Position numbers and translations under genes: made by a program. Of a stretch of DNA of 64,000 nucleotides, positions 1-13,319 are shown piece by piece. How positions within the stretch are numbered: position 1 is the stretch's first letter; each line of letters starts with the position of its first letter. The stretch is from contig CM061102.1 of NCBI GenBank assembly GCA_030770545.1, positions 14,996,501-15,060,500 on the forward strand. Reading direction: 5' to 3'. Below the pieces are notes generated by a model. The model made no database searches, had not been told where the DNA came from, and saw nothing but the letters and a program-made list of their open reading frames with translations. Source of the DNA: Macropodus opercularis (lineage: Eukaryota; Chordata; Actinopteri; Anabantiformes; Osphronemidae).

Positions 1-3000
1 ATAAGTTCCACCAAAATCACAAAGCTAAGTGCTGTCTATCTTTCTGCAATAAAAGACGCAGTCACTGCAGAAATCCTACTTTGGATTACACCAAAGCTCT
101 ATTTTCTCATGTGCATTGATCTATATTTACCATTGACAGTGAATTATCAACTCCCTGTGGCAGTGTCAGAAGCACAATATTTATATCTACAGTTTCCTCC
201 AATCATTCGTCTTTGAGAGCAAGACTACAGATCTACCACCCACGCTGACCCCCTCATCTCTTCTCCTGAGACTTCACTGAAATATCCCTTGAGTGTTGCA
301 AATTAACACAGCTGTTACCCAAATTAAAATGAATTAATAAAAATGTCTGCAGCTATAGAAGTGGGTTACTCTTTGAATTTTTTGTGCTGTTTCATGTTTT
401 ATTTTTTTGTAAAAGAATTATTATATACTGTACTGGAACACTTTTTCACATCTTTTCTAACCAAGTGGGGAGTAAACGTAGGAAACAAATCATTCATCAA
501 AATCCTATTTGAAAGCATTTTGGCAGTTTGGAATTCCCCAGAAATCAAGACTGTGTTATTTCTTTACTCTTACTTTTCAAAAATAATCCATGTGACTTTC
601 GGCATGAAAAAAGAAATGAGAACTTTCTCTCTCATAAACCTTACTTCAACCCAACAGCTGGAATTCAAAGTGAGATCAAGTATAAATTGCAACATTTCAT
701 TTTGGGGGTTACTTACTCACTCACTCCAATGAGTCCTCATACTGGTTGCCTATCCCAGCTGTCAATCAACCTGGAGACCTCCTTGGAAAAGCGAGCTTTT
801 TCTATATTTTCCTCACCTTTCTTCTCTTATTTATTTACTATACATGTGACTACTGTATTTTGTGTGATTAACTTTGTTTCTCTTTTGTCCTGTAACTGGC
901 TCAACCGACCTGCCTATGCTCTGTTTGGTGCCTGTTGTTACTTTTTGTAATTTCTCCCTCCTCTCTAACACCTGGGAGATTTCTGGAGTTTCCATCTCCT
1001 GCAACCTTTACACAAAATAGAAAGACGTGTTACACCTTGTTAAAAAGCTTAAACAGAAAATACTGTACATGCAACTTCTTTTACTGGTTTGAGGTAAAAA
1101 CATGTGCATGACAGTTAGCTAAGTCAAGAAATAAATCTTTAAAAATCTTTATGTCCAAAAAGTCCAATATATACAATGCATCCTTTTTAATTTACATGTG
1201 CATATAACAAACCTACAATATGTACCTTTTATGTTTTTTTAGGAGCATATTAGAAGTCAATATGACATACTTTATGTAAAGGGAGGAAAAAGCATAGTTT
1301 GGCTGTAAAGAATCGCTGACATCTCCCAAAAGACAGAATCAAAAACATGATGGGAGTGAGACGCTAATTTAAATTTTAATTAAAAAAATTGGACATTGCA
1401 CATCTGGAGCAGTGACCTGCACCAACATGCACCCATATACTGCTTGCAAAGTGACCTCAGCACAATAAGCTGTCAGAAGCAGCAAGGTTGAAAAAAATGG
1501 AGTGAGGATTATTGTAGGTTGACTGATTTGGTCTTATTTTTCTGAGCAACCATGTTTCAGTGAAAAAAGAATAACAAACATATAACACAAACAATCAATT
1601 CAGCTTTGTTTCTGTTTCTGAACAGGTAAGGCCCATTTTGGTGCATACTGTAGGTTTGTATGTAAATTGAAAAGGATGCATAGTATATCTTGAATAAGAG
1701 AGTGTTTGGAACTTATGATTGCACTTAGCAATTCTCTGTCCATAACTGCTATAATATTTCAACAACAACTATTGGTTTTTTAAGTTATTAATTACTGATA
1801 AGAAAACAGTGGAGGCAAACAATGGCATAGTAGGCTTTTAGTTTAGCAAATTTTAAAGTTGAAAGGTAATTTCCAAAGAAATTACATGGGAGAGCTGTTC
1901 TGTTGCCAAAAAGATACCAGTGTCACTCCAGGGAAAGCTGAGTTGGACCCCTGCTAAAAACGCTGGTGTTAGAGTGTCTGAGTGTTGCAGTAACAATGGG
2001 GCCATTGGCCCTCAATACATTCTGTAAGAGAGCAGTTCTCTCTGAAATGTTCACTGTTACTGCAGGAAATTATTTTGTTTAACACATCACTTAGTTTTAT
2101 CCACTTGTCTGCACCATGAACACAAGACAACCGAATTCTGGATTGGTGGAATATCAAAAGGTTTGCTGTTTGTTGTTGTTTTCCAAATGCGATGTGGTGT
2201 TGGTGTTTTCAATTCTGACCCTGATTCCACAGCACAAAAAGAGATAAATTCTCAAAAGGCCAACTACCACTACTGCCACTGAAGCACATCTAGTTATAAG
2301 TTGTAGTTTATCTGACTTACTACATCAGTGTGTAAGAGGAAAAGAATAACTATCAGAAGACAGAACACCAAGCGTCTGCTTAGAAAATAATCATCTTTCT
2401 ATGAGTTTCAAACAAGGAAAAATACTGTTCAAATTACATTTACAGTTTGGATCTGTGACTCATTTCAAATCTCCAGCAGTCTCTTTATAACTTCATAACA
2501 ATTCAGTTAATAACAAGGAGAGAATGGAACAGTTCACAGCGAATAATAAAACTTTGAAGCTCCCAGCTAGCAACAGTAATCTACAGTATGAATTTAATAT
2601 GCCCTAACAAGTCCCTCAGTCAAAGTCCAGTGGAAAGAGCAGAAAATGTGCACCTACAGTACATGTATTTGTTCAATGAAGTGTCACCCTGAAACAGAAC
2701 TGGAGAAAGCAAACAGCCAGGAAAACCTAGTTCTTAGGCTGATATATACAGTATGAACAATTCATAGTCTTTGTCTGCATGGCAGACTTTTAGTATGATT
2801 TCCCTCATTTCATCCCTCTTGGGCAAGAAAAGTAATGCTGTACTCAATGTGACATTAAAAATAGAAAGAAAACGGGAAAAAAAACTCATTTCCAAAACTA
2901 TAAGCGATGTCATCAAATCTGCTTAAACATGAAAGCATTGAAAGTAGCAGGGGTGTTCAGGGACTATGTACGCAATAATACATAAATGTTGTATTATTTT

Positions 3001-5086
3001 CCAAAAATAAAATGAATCAACAAAACACACCAGACAGACTTTACAGTAGCTGCCTCCCAACAACCAAAGAGCCACTAAATGTCAGAAACAATCAGATTCA
3101 ACCTGTCAAACTAGGGTGTCTGACACATAGCAAAAAGGACAGACTGTCGCTGAATTAGACCATTACACAAACAATCAAAGATTGCTTGGAAAATGTATTA
3201 TACTACACAACTGATATAAACTGCCATATTCAGGACTGTTATACTGTCTCCATAACAGAATGGAAAATCACCTAAAGATTTGATATACAGGGGATGAGCA
3301 GAATTATCTGATACAACTTGTCCTACAGACCTGGGAACAGCTTTATAAAATAAATGTAATGCATAAATAATAGAACTAAAATTTCACAAAAACAGTCAGA
3401 CTGAAAATGTCGGAAAGGGGGACTGTTTGTGCGAATATGCAGAAAAGGAGAAGGCTGCACTAATTAGTCATAATGCCTCACATTAGGCCATTCATCACAC
3501 ATTCTGAAGCAGTGTTGAGAATATAAAGCTGCAAATACTTTGACAAATACCTTGCAATTACTGTACATATACCACTATAACTGAAGGTGGACGATGCAAA
3601 GCTAAACATACCTTAAACATCAAAAATGCCTTCCAATTAGCAGAGTTTTCTCATAAAATATTTACTTAAACTTTAATTTAGAATGTATGTAGCAATGATA
3701 AAAATTCTAATTGGATTATGAATTCCTTACCTATGGAATGTTCAAGCTTTACTTGGGCTCTCTGGGAGAATTAGGTATAATAATATTTTGTTTCACACAT
3801 TGTGTTATATCTTTAATGTCTTCTGTGATATTTCCAAATATAGAAAGTGCTGTATGCCAGCTAAAATGTGTCTAACATTTAAATTTCATCTCAATTTGTT
3901 TCTCCAGATTCCTGCTTGTTATTGTTTTAATGAATATTTCTGTGCAAAAACTCATTCTAAATAACTGGAATGTTTGTTTGTTTTTTCCCACGCATGAATG
4001 TTAACATTGTTTTTATTATCATGCACTAACAATGTAACCTTAATAAGCAAAAGCAGACATTGTAATAAATCACGTCTTTTAATTTTAGATACTACATATG
4101 AACTGGCTTACACATGACACACTTAAATTCATCTAAAGCCTGTGAAAGACACTCTATAGTCAAGAAATTGTATGTGATTTAGGAACTAGGACTGCAAAAT
4201 TGCTGACCTAATCTTTTATATGTTGTGAATTCTACTTGTTAACAGAATAAATGTCACCATGATTGACAGCAAGTGCCATCTGTAGTGGTTTAGTTCTGCA
4301 CAATGAGCCTCCTATAAAGCCTTATAGCCTTCATGCTCCCATTGTATGAAAAATAAAATAGCTAAAACATGCATTTCATTGTCCACCTGTGGTGCACCAA
4401 AGATCAATACATCATTTTTGGTGAGATTAATGTCTATGATGTGCCACAGTGCTTCTAACCTGACATTCTGTATAGAGGATCTGTGGTGAATTCTTATGAA
4501 CAAGGATACACCAGGCTGTTAAAATGAATAGAAGAAATACACATGAAGATCCAATGTATAGGAATTTTTAGAATAGACTTTGCCCAACCACCTTGCATCT
4601 AACACACTGGAGAACGAATTCCTTATAATAATTCAGTACTTTAATGCAGCACAACATATTACAACCTCCAAATCAAACCTCCTTGTCACCAATATGTAGA
4701 ATCAATAAAATGAATATGATGTAGTTCAGACAACCGAAGTAAACTAAAAACTCTCAATTAACGATAATTTAATTAGATAAATATAGTAATACTGTTTGGT
4801 AGTATAGGCTTACTATGGTGTCCTAGGGGTAGTAAATGATGCATGTTCTTACCTTACTTGGAGAATAGTTTTCATACTTTTATAAGCAGTAAGTGTGCAC
4901 AGCCAACATTTATTTGAGATGAAGACTGGACTGTTTCCTCACTGCCACAAATACAGTACAAACTAGAAAGCAGAAATTACTTTCTGAGCTACAGACTAGT
5001 TCCAAACATGAAAGCAATTTCATTTTCCTGCGGTGAGAAACACAACTGACACACAATTGCAATTATCTGTTGAGGATAACCTGAAT
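1..5086. other. Unannotated AT-rich non-coding sequence
   Basis: No supportable gene, RNA or transposon end was found on either strand. The open frames here are short (under 141 codons), lack domain-like composition and overlap one another in different frames, as expected by chance in AT-rich DNA. The stretch around 3,430-3,510 (TAATTA-type motifs and no repeat character) could be a conserved non-coding element, but only by appearance. Confidence 0.5.
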
Positions 5087-5150
5087 AGATATTATTATAT
5101 AGATAGATAGATATTATATATATATTATAGATATGGATATAGATATTCAT
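5087..5150. repeat. AT-rich simple repeat (GATA/AT)
   Basis: An impure microsatellite of AGAT, ATAT and GATAT units. No function is implied. Confidence 0.75.
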
Positions 5151-5494
5151 TTAATTTCATCAAACAATTTGTATTCTTCTCAGAAAGTCGCTGCTGAAGT
5201 ATGTTGAAAAGCATCCCAGGAGTAGATAACAAAAACTGACTGCTGTAGCAACTTCTCAACATCTGCTTTCAATAACTTTCTAGGGCCGTGTGGCCCCTTA
5301 TCAGTTCACAGACAACAAATAAGAACTTGACTATAATTCTTTTTTTATTGGATAACAGATAAGCAAGTGTGCTCCCATTTTAAAAAGTGAACATACACAA
5401 ATCTTCGGTGTCATAAAATCGCAATTAAATATCAAAAACATAGAACTTTAATGTTGATACGGCCAGCAAGTATTTTATTGTAATGATCCATGGA

Positions 5495-5680
5495 TTTGAA
5501 TCGACGCTGTCTGCTAGCGAGCTAACTGGTTCAGCTAAGCTACAGCTAATTGGGTCTCCAGAAATGTGCTCCACGCGTGCATCAGAGTGAGTCTGTCTGC
5601 AGCTAAACACAACTAGCCTGGACACCGCGAGGGTCTTTCCCACACCCATCACTTACTGTCACGGTGCAAGCCAAAACCTT
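5495..5680 (-). promoter_or_regulatory. Possible CpG-bearing promoter or first exon
   Basis: In an otherwise CpG-poor stretch this segment holds a small cluster of CG dinucleotides and GCTAGC/GTTAGC-type words often seen in teleost 5' UTRs. An open frame of 75 codons runs on the minus strand from 5,652. It could equally be the edge of an old transposon. No clear TATA box, Kozak context or downstream exon supports a gene. Confidence 0.15.
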
Positions 5681-5835
5681 CACTTTTACACACATAACAA
5701 CATAACACACAACAAATAAACACATTAAAACTACAACACCTAAACATAACGAACACAAATCATAAACAGTGGGACAGCGGCTGCATCCATAATGCCCCGG
5801 GCCCCTACAATAAGTTTTTTTTTTTTTTTGCTATT

Positions 5836-5870
5836 TTAACCATTGTGCAGCCTTCAAGGGGTCAAAACGC
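5836..5870 (+). repeat. piggyBac-like terminal repeat remnant
   Basis: The segment begins with the tetranucleotide TTAA followed by CCATTGTGCAGCCTTCAAG and a GTCAAAA word. Nearly the same sequence recurs at 36,443. TTAA targets and CCCTTGTG-type termini are familiar from teleost piggyBac-like non-autonomous elements. No opposite-facing partner end was found nearby, so this is a remnant or a coincidence of a shared repeat. The sequence to about 6,000 may be internal to the same element. Confidence 0.35.
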
Positions 5871-6218
5871 TCCCACTGTAATATAGAGGGCACTCAAAGC
5901 TCAAAAACACACACATGGGTTGGATAAAACAGCCTTCGTAGGTGTTACATCTAAGCAATAAACACATGTGGGTCTTCATATGAACAAGTTCATCCAACCG
6001 TTCATGTAGATAAAGCGTGTTGTGATTTATTGTCTGTCTTTGTCTTGTAGTTTTTTCTAACCCTTGTGTGGTTTTTGATCTTAGAGCACTCCCTGTTTTC
6101 CTTTTGACATCCTCGACAAGAATGTCTTTTGAGATTTTGTTGTTAAAAAAGAGAGAAGATTAGATTTTTAGAACAAAGTTTTTTTATTTGCGGAATACGT
6201 GTTTTGGCCTAACCTCAT

Positions 6219-6255
6219 GCAGCGGCCCCCAGGTCATTTGAGTTTGAGACCCCTG
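6219..6255 (-). repeat. Orphan hAT-type terminal inverted repeat
   Basis: The segment ends in GAGTTTGAGACCCCTG. Read on the other strand this is CAGGGGTCTCAAACTC followed by a C-rich stretch, the typical outer end of Charlie-like hAT elements. No matching left end is visible upstream, so the element is truncated or its other end has decayed. It differs in sequence from the hAT at 7,973. Confidence 0.5.
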
Positions 6256-6414
6256 CTCTAATGTATATGTTCTCTTAAACTGTTGTGCACTGAAGCCCTT
6301 TATTCTTCTTTCTATTCCATTCTGATTTTTTGAGTTTGTAATCAAAATAACAAGGAGATCAATGAATGTAAATCTTTAAGGGTCATCTAATGATCAGGGA
6401 GTTCCTCCACTTGG

Positions 6415-6713
6415 GAATTTGGCTGTTTTATTGCCAAAAGGGAGTTGATCTGTGGTTAGTTCTCCAAGATGTTTGGAACAACCTACCAGCCAAGTTCCTT
6501 CAAAAACTGTGAGCAAGTGTACCTAGAAGAATTGCTGCTATTTTGAAGGCAAAGAGTGGTCACACCAAATATTGATTTGATTTAAATTTCTCTTTTGCTC
6601 ATTCAGTGTGTTTTGTTCATTTATGAAAATAAATGTTTAACACTTCCATTTTTGAAAGCATTCTTTGTTTACAGCATTTTTCCACACCTGCCTAAATCTT
6701 TTGCACAGTACTG
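6415..6713 (+). mobile_element. Tc1-like element, 3' remnant
   Basis: From about 6,435 to 6,570 the plus strand encodes a decayed end of a Tc1-type transposase. A VLQDVWNNLP word is followed by SVPRRIAAILKAKSGHTKY, the usual C-terminal block, with in-frame stops. The element closes with a terminal repeat ending CTTTTGCACAGTACTG at 6,713, followed by TA, the Tc1 target dinucleotide. The left end and the whole catalytic core are missing. It does not have the same termini as the Tc1 element at 42,480, so it belongs to a different family. Confidence 0.7.
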
Positions 6714-6715
6714 TA

Positions 6716-7964
6716 TATTGGAAAATATAAGTCTCATTCACAATGTTCCCTCTGAGACTGATCTCAATGAATTTGATCATCAATGATTCTTATAAGACCA
6801 GTGTATCACTGGCACCATGATGCAGTTGCATGAATTATTCAAACCGGTTCTCAAACACCAAGTGCATACTTTGAATATGTATCAAAGACAGCCATTAGTA
6901 ATATAGGTGACAGAACATATGTGAGTCTCTAGCTGCACTAGCCATTCTCTGAAGTTAACTGTTCTGTTCTAATTATGCCAGGGACACTAAATGTATGTCT
7001 CTGCCTGTCTTTTTTGTCTTTCTTTCTGCATTTTCAAGATTCTCATCACAGAAAAGCCTATTCGTTATTCATTCAATTCATTGTTGTTGTTTTTTAAGTT
7101 TCGGTCTCTGTTATGACATCAGCTCATCTCTACCTTTAAAACACCATATGGGGTTAGAGGCAAAATTAAGTAGTGGAAATTCTACAGATGGGACATGGGG
7201 AAATTTAATTTTTAACTCACTAGATTCTAGTTAATCAAATAAGAAAAAAGCAAAAGTAGATGTAACACACTTGTGTGCGTGCTGAAATGCTTCATTTACC
7301 AGTCTGATGCATATATAGGAAGTACAGACCTACTGTATGAAGTGCTCAGTGATCTTAGAAAGAGACCGCTTTTAGTACATGAGATGCTTTCGGCTTTGAC
7401 CTGTGCCACTGAGGGGCCTGGACAGCAATCCGCTATTTCCACAATGTCAACAGTTAAAGAAATAACTAGGACAAGCAACATAGTACAAAAAACAACTCAA
7501 AGAGTGCTCAATATTCAGCAATTAGTTTGCCTAAATACTAAGTCGTTTGTCAGTCACTAGTGTGTCTATCATTGAGTTTTTCACTTGCCAGTGACAGGAG
7601 GAGGAAAACAAAAGGACAAGATATTACCTCTAGAGAGGTGTTTGAAGCAAGCGTGTGATGGAGAAAGTTCACGTTCAGAGAATTGAAAACCACAATGACT
7701 TTTACGCTGAAGTGGAGAACACAGCATGTTATCTGCTGCAGAATCTTTTCTCAGATGATGCTGTTGCAGGAGCTAGTCATTTGAACAGGAAAAAGGAAAA
7801 CTCACTGCAACCTCTTGTAATATTTACACTTTGATTAAGGTTACAAATACACAATATGTACCTAGAGTAAGGTTTAATAATGCTGTAATCAACAGTCTCA
7901 GTGTAATGTTAAGACAAGACATTTTGGTAGGTTGTTTTTAACAATGTGTTGGTTTTTTTAGAAG
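6716..7964. other. Unannotated stretch with short open frames
   Basis: No recognisable gene. Two frames are worth recording: 7,273-7,560 (95 codons) and 7,658-7,834 (58 codons, starting MEKVHVQRIENHNDFYAEVE). The second has a balanced amino-acid composition unlike most chance frames here, but there is no domain, splice signal pair or homologue I can name. Confidence 0.35.
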
Positions 7965-7972
7965 GTCTAGGG

Positions 7973-10099
7973 CAGGGGTGTCCAAACTACGGGTCAGTTT
8001 TTATTGGCCCGCAGCAAATTCTGAAAATATAATTGAATATGGCCCGCACATGGCGCATGAGCTCAACTCTGTTGCACTTCTCAGTTTCAACACTAGATGG
8101 AGCCAGTCACAGAAAAGGTGCTTCTCCACTAAACAAAACTAAGCAAAGAAAAATATTTACCACGAGTCACCAGAAATGGCAGCACCGAAGAAACGCAAGA
8201 TAGCAAGTGAGTGTAGAAGATTTCAAACACGGTGGGAAAATGAATATTTCTTTAAAGAAATCAACGGAAAGTGTGTCTGTTTGATTTGCAATGAAGATGT
8301 TGCCGTGATGAAAGAGTATAATGTCCGTCGGCACTATGAGACCAAGCATCAGAGCTACGCATCGTACACAGGTGCCGAACGAGCACAGAAATTCAAGCAA
8401 ATGGCAGCTAGCCTGCAAGCTCAACAACAGTTTTTTTTTCGTGCCAACAAAATACAGGAAAACGCCACAGCAGCAAGCTATGAAGTCGCACAACTTATTG
8501 CCCAGCATGGCATACCGTTCTCAGACGGTGATTTCATAAAGCAGTGCCTCATCAAAGTCACAGAAGTAATGTGCCCGGAAAAAGTGCAGGATTTCAACAA
8601 CGTGAGCTTATCTAGAAATACAGTGGTGCGGAGAATCGAGAACTTGACCGCTAACCTGAAACTTCAGCTGAGAGAGAAAGCTCGTGCTTTGGATTTTTAC
8701 TCGAAAGCATGCGATGAGAGCACAGACGCCACAGACACCGCACAGCTTTTAATTTTTTTGCGGGGATTCGATGATAATTTTTGCTGTACGGAGGAGCTGC
8801 TTGATATGATGAGCCTAAAAGGCACAACGACGGGTGGAAATATTTTTGACGCTGTGTCAGAGGCAGTTGAAAAGACGGGGCTTAAATGGGACAAGCTCTG
8901 TGGAGTAACAACGGATGGAGCTCCAGCCATGACGGGTGAGCGCAAAGGGATGGCATCCATGGTGTGCGTCAAGGTAAAAGAGAGCGGAGGTGAGGCTGTT
9001 AGGATGCACTGTATAATCCACCAAGAAGCACTGTGTGCCAAGACTGTCCAGCTGGGCGATGTGATGAACACTGTTGTAAAAACTGTCAACATAATTCGAG
9101 CTAGAGGACTGTACCACAGGGAATTTCAAGCTTTCTTATCTGACGTGGATGCTGAATACGGGGATGTACTCTCCCACTCTGATGTGCGCTGGCTCTTGGC
9201 TCTTTGCTGCAGCGGTTTTATTCGCTGAGATCAGAAATCGACAAGTTTTTGGAAGAGAAGGGTCGACCTCTTCATGAACTGAGTGACCCTCTGTGGCTGG
9301 CAGACCTGGCATTTTTAGTTGATCTCACTCACCATCTGAATACACTGAACAAGAACCTACAAGGCAAAGAACAGCTGGTGTCACACCTGTATTCGCACAT
9401 GAAAGCCTTCTGTGTAAAACTCCGCCTGTTTGAGACACAACTACGAAGCTTTAATGCTGCACACTTCCCTGCGCTGTCTGAAATCAAGTCTGCCTTTCCA
9501 AAGGCAGACCTTTCTGCTAAAAAGGAGAAATATGTTTCTGTAATTACATCTCTCGTGACAGAATTCAACAGGCGTTTTCAAGATTTTTCTGTCATTGAAA
9601 AACAAAACAAGCTGTACTCGACCCCCTTCCTGGTGGATGCAGAAGAAGTGGAGGAGAGTCTGCAGTTAGAACTGATTGAAATGCAATGTGATGATTCTCT
9701 GAAGAGTCAACATCAGCTTCTCTCCCTCCATGACTTCTATCAGAGTTTGGATCATGCCAAGTTTCCTCTAATGAGACGCCACGCAAAAAGAATGATGAGC
9801 CTGTTCGGCTCAACATACATATGTGAACAAACATTTTCTCTGTTAAATCAGAACAAAAGCAGACTGAGATCCAGAATGACTGTCATTCTGGATCTCAAAC
9901 TTTCTCTTGACATCCCAGCCATCCTTCAATCCAAAGGACAGCATCACTGCTCCCACTGAGAGCAATGTTCTTTACATTATAGGTGAGTTAGAAATACACA
10001 CAGTAATCATGTGTCAATATGTCACCTCTTGTGTGTGGCCTGGGCCTTTGCTTATTTTTCTGTATTTGGCCCTCACCAAAAAAACTTTGGACACCCCTG
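7973..10099 (+). mobile_element. Complete hAT DNA transposon (Charlie/GTF2IRD2-like)
   Basis: This is a full hAT element of 2,127 bp. The left end reads CAGGGGTGTCCAAACT and the right end is its inverted complement with one mismatch over 16 bp. Both sides carry the identical 8-bp target duplication GTCTAGGG (7,965-7,972 and 10,100-10,107), the hAT signature. Inside is a single transposase gene on the plus strand in two frames. The perfect target duplication and long open frames indicate a fairly recent insertion. With its transposase frameshifted it is probably non-autonomous, although its ends could still be mobilised by a related enzyme. Confidence 0.95.
8176..9959 (+). pseudogene. hAT transposase, one frameshift
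   Basis: A cut-and-paste transposase that would act on its own element's ends in the nucleus. The first 350 codons (8,176-9,228) hold a BED/SPIN-DOC-type zinc finger (C35, C38, H53, H58), a DESTDAT block (D180), GVTTDGAP (D247) and an HCIIHQ block near residue 280, all typical of the RNase-H-like core of GTF2IRD2/ZBED5/FAM200-type hAT proteins. Just after an HSDVRWL word near 9,195 the frame shifts. The protein continues in a second frame from about 9,204 to 9,959, which carries the C-terminal dimerisation region (MMSLFGSTYICEQTFSLLNQ). Joined length is close to the family's usual 600 residues. Apart from this small lesion the gene is open. Start: the ATG at 8,176 precedes a KKRK basic stretch. 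Confidence 0.9.
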
Positions 10100-10107
10100 G
10101 TCTAGGG

Positions 10108-13100
10108 AAAGAATTTTACAATGACCTTGCATTGAAGCTCTCCACTGCGGTATATGCTCACATCTAATGGAGTTTTTAGCACTTAACTAGATCCAGTGGC
10201 TCTGTTATACTATGGAGGGCATGTGTAGTTTGGGTCCAAATGAACACTTACAGAGATCAGTCACTGCAATCAATAAAGAGGTTGCTGTAGCTGATCATCT
10301 GCATCCTGTGATGTGATATTCCATCTGTCCTGGGAGGCGTGGTCTATTTCAGGACTAACAACAATCACTTCCCAAGGTCACTGACTGTGTGGTCAATGAT
10401 ACACTTTGGTTTTGCAGGGCCAGTGCTCCCCACCACCCTGATCAACACACCTAATCAGGGCATTTCTTTTGGAAAAATGCCACCATGTGTCACCAGAACT
10501 TCAGTGTGGCCTGAAGCAGATGCAGAGGATAAGCTTACAGTATATGACTTGAAAACATTCTGCAAGAAAGTAAAGTGTCTTTCCAGGTCACAAGTTTGGA
10601 TAATCAGGACCTTCTGTACTGTTTTTGAAGGGCATCTGTTTTCTGCTAAGCGAGCAGCAACCATTACTGAAAGGTCAATATGGCCTGTTAGCGGGAGAGC
10701 TGTTGAGATATCTCTATCACTCAGGTGTCCTCTCCAGAGATTTTCTCAGATATCATGAGTCATAGAGCACTGTATAGTATGATCTTGTGAGAGATGTCCT
10801 TAAAGTTGTGATCCTCTAGATAAGATGTTCACCAACCTTGGAAAGGTTATATCCATCATGATGTCCTCAGTCGATATCGATGAACGACACACTTAAGATG
10901 AAAATCCAAGCCAGGTCCATCGGCTCTTGGAACACCGTCTTAAACACAATTTAGGATATAGTGGTGCAAGGCAGGTAAAACCTTCAGCATGATGATTGGA
11001 GGTCATACTCAAACTGCCAGGTCCAGTAGACTGAGCATGCAATTTTACTATCTACTGTAAGTCAGTGTAGCAGATTTTTCCCTACTTCTACTCGGTCAGT
11101 GCAGCAAAGTGCTAGTTGTAAAATCTTTTATTAACATGTTTACATTGGCGGTTTTAAATAACGCCATCTAGTGAGATAGCTGTAATATCTTTTTTGACAT
11201 TCAAATTGCAAACAAGCATTAGCAGCTGTGTGTTTATTTTTTTCAAAGCGGCGCTGCATGAGTGGCAGAAGGTTCCCTCAGCTTCGTCTTCTTCTGTGCT
11301 TTTTTGTTGTCTTTGTATTATTTACTTTTGTACTCTCCTTTCTTCAAACCCTTATAGAGTTGTGCAACTAGGAGCACTAACTTCAGAGTGAATATGTAAC
11401 TGTAGTAGTAGTGCCATATCCAGTATTCAGTGTAATTGTTCAAGTCTGAATGCAAAACACTGTAATATGTACATACTGTATGCCTATACAACATTTTTTT
11501 GAATAATTTTAATACTTTATTTCTTATCTTTGAACACAGGAAATTCCCAATTGTAGGATCAATTAAGTCCTATCTTGGCCACATTTTTTGTTTCCCATTC
11601 CTCTTATATCTGCAGTACAGAGTGGATATTCCTCCAATCATGTTGTAGAGGAATGAGTTTGTTGTTGATGCAAATGCAGATAGCCGCTCAGTTGAGGTGC
11701 TAATTTTGTTAATCATTTAGGTATATCATAAGAGTCAAGTGAGTTCTTACAGCATTGCTTCTCTTGGCATTGTTTTAATATAACTGCTCACATTGCCTAA
11801 AATGAAACACATAATTGTACTTGATGTTTCAGCAAATTATCAAAGCCAAAGGAAATCCAGACATAAAACACGTTGCTATGTAAATGGTTGCCCAAAGAAT
11901 AATAAACAAACCACTGAAAACCAGCTGGTTTACTTTTCCTAAAATCATTTTCTTATTAATCAATAAAACTACTTCAAATATGAAACACTTTGTTTTTCTA
12001 AAATATTATAATTATCTATATTTCTTAAACTGGAAAAAAATTGCACTAATTTTGTAATCCAGTCCAATCATCATTTAAAATAAAGATTTACAATAGTTTA
12101 GCCACAACTTTGTGTTCCTATGTAATTACAGTATTTTTAAACACAGCAACACTTAAGTGAGAACAGACTGACCATGTTAAATGTTAAGCATATTCATTAC
12201 TCTTGCATAGAATGTATGATTTCACTTTTCGTTTATATTTATCTTTTTTTATAAAAGTGAAACACTCTACAAATTAACTGGAGCTACTCGTATACTTGTA
12301 TCGTTTATGCTTGCTGGAAGTAGATGACTTCTGAATTTTGAACTTCCAAATTTTGAACTGACTTTCGTTTTTTGACAAACCGCCCACCATCATGTCTGCA
12401 ACTAGGTCCAACTCAAGAGGTTGAATCCAAGGTGATACTTCTCACAGTGGTGCATCTATTTGCCCTGTAGTCTGGTCTTCCTCAGAGTGGTTCAATGGCA
12501 AAGTAATTCAGTGTGGGAGGGCCAGGGGGAGTCTCAAAGCTTATTCCAAAACACATAAATTTATGAATTTCCTTCTATGTCAAACCCTTTGAATCAAATG
12601 CAGGGTGCACTACACATTTCAGTGCTATGAAAATTTTATGCAAACATGAAATGTAATCTGCATTTTAAACAATTAGTGCACCACCAAAGAAGGAACATAT
12701 TAGTATTCATTTATGCCTTTAACTAATAACACAGTTGAGAGTTGACTTACAGAAAAGCTATTTTTTCCACATCTCTATTTCTGAGCTTAGAGAGTGATTA
12801 GTGCAAATACAGTATTAGCAGAAAATGTCATACCTGATGCACTTCATGCATATCAACCTGTTGTTGCACAATCACTATAATATTTACTGACAACTGAGGG
12901 GGCAAAAACATTTGTTTCTGTGATGTGCTGTGACTCAAACACCTTGACATGAACAGCTCTGCCTTGAACTAAGAACTGCCACCCCCTGTGTCACGCCTTC
13001 AGGATCCAGTTAGCTAAGACTACTGAGATCAAAGCAAAGAATTCCACTGCACCAGTGAAAACGAAGTCCTACAGTGATAAAATCTCACCCACAGGGTTCC

Positions 13101-13318
13101 ACAGACATAGACATTTACAATGCCATTAACCTTGTCAAGCCTGAAATGCCTGAGATGGTTATAAGACTAAGAAAGGATACATTTTTGCAGGGAGCTGGAC
13201 ATTTACAAAGGAAGAGCATACAGTGACTTTTGAAGATTTATGATGCTTTTATTAAAACACTTCAGCCATATGTAGTGATAATGGAGGCGTAAAAAGGTGT
13301 ATTGATGCTCTTTGCAGT
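10108..13318. other. Unannotated sequence
   Basis: No supportable gene. A 139-codon frame at 10,339-10,758 matches no family I know and is read as chance or a decayed element. The 11,060-11,400 stretch has a CpG-bearing core and a T-rich tract and may be an old retroelement piece. The rest is AT-rich filler. Confidence 0.4.
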
Positions 13319-13319
13319 A

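Noticed and set aside
343..950. Overlapping open frames of 129 and 140 codons
   Set aside because: Two frames on the same strand overlap, are rich in F/S/L as expected of AT-rich DNA, and have no domain.
8167..8508. Open frames antisense to the hAT transposase
   Set aside because: They are shadows of the real coding strand, as are those at 8,697-9,129 and 9,329-9,834.
10339..10758. 139-codon open frame
   Set aside because: No domain, no splice borders, no recognisable family; consistent with chance or decay.
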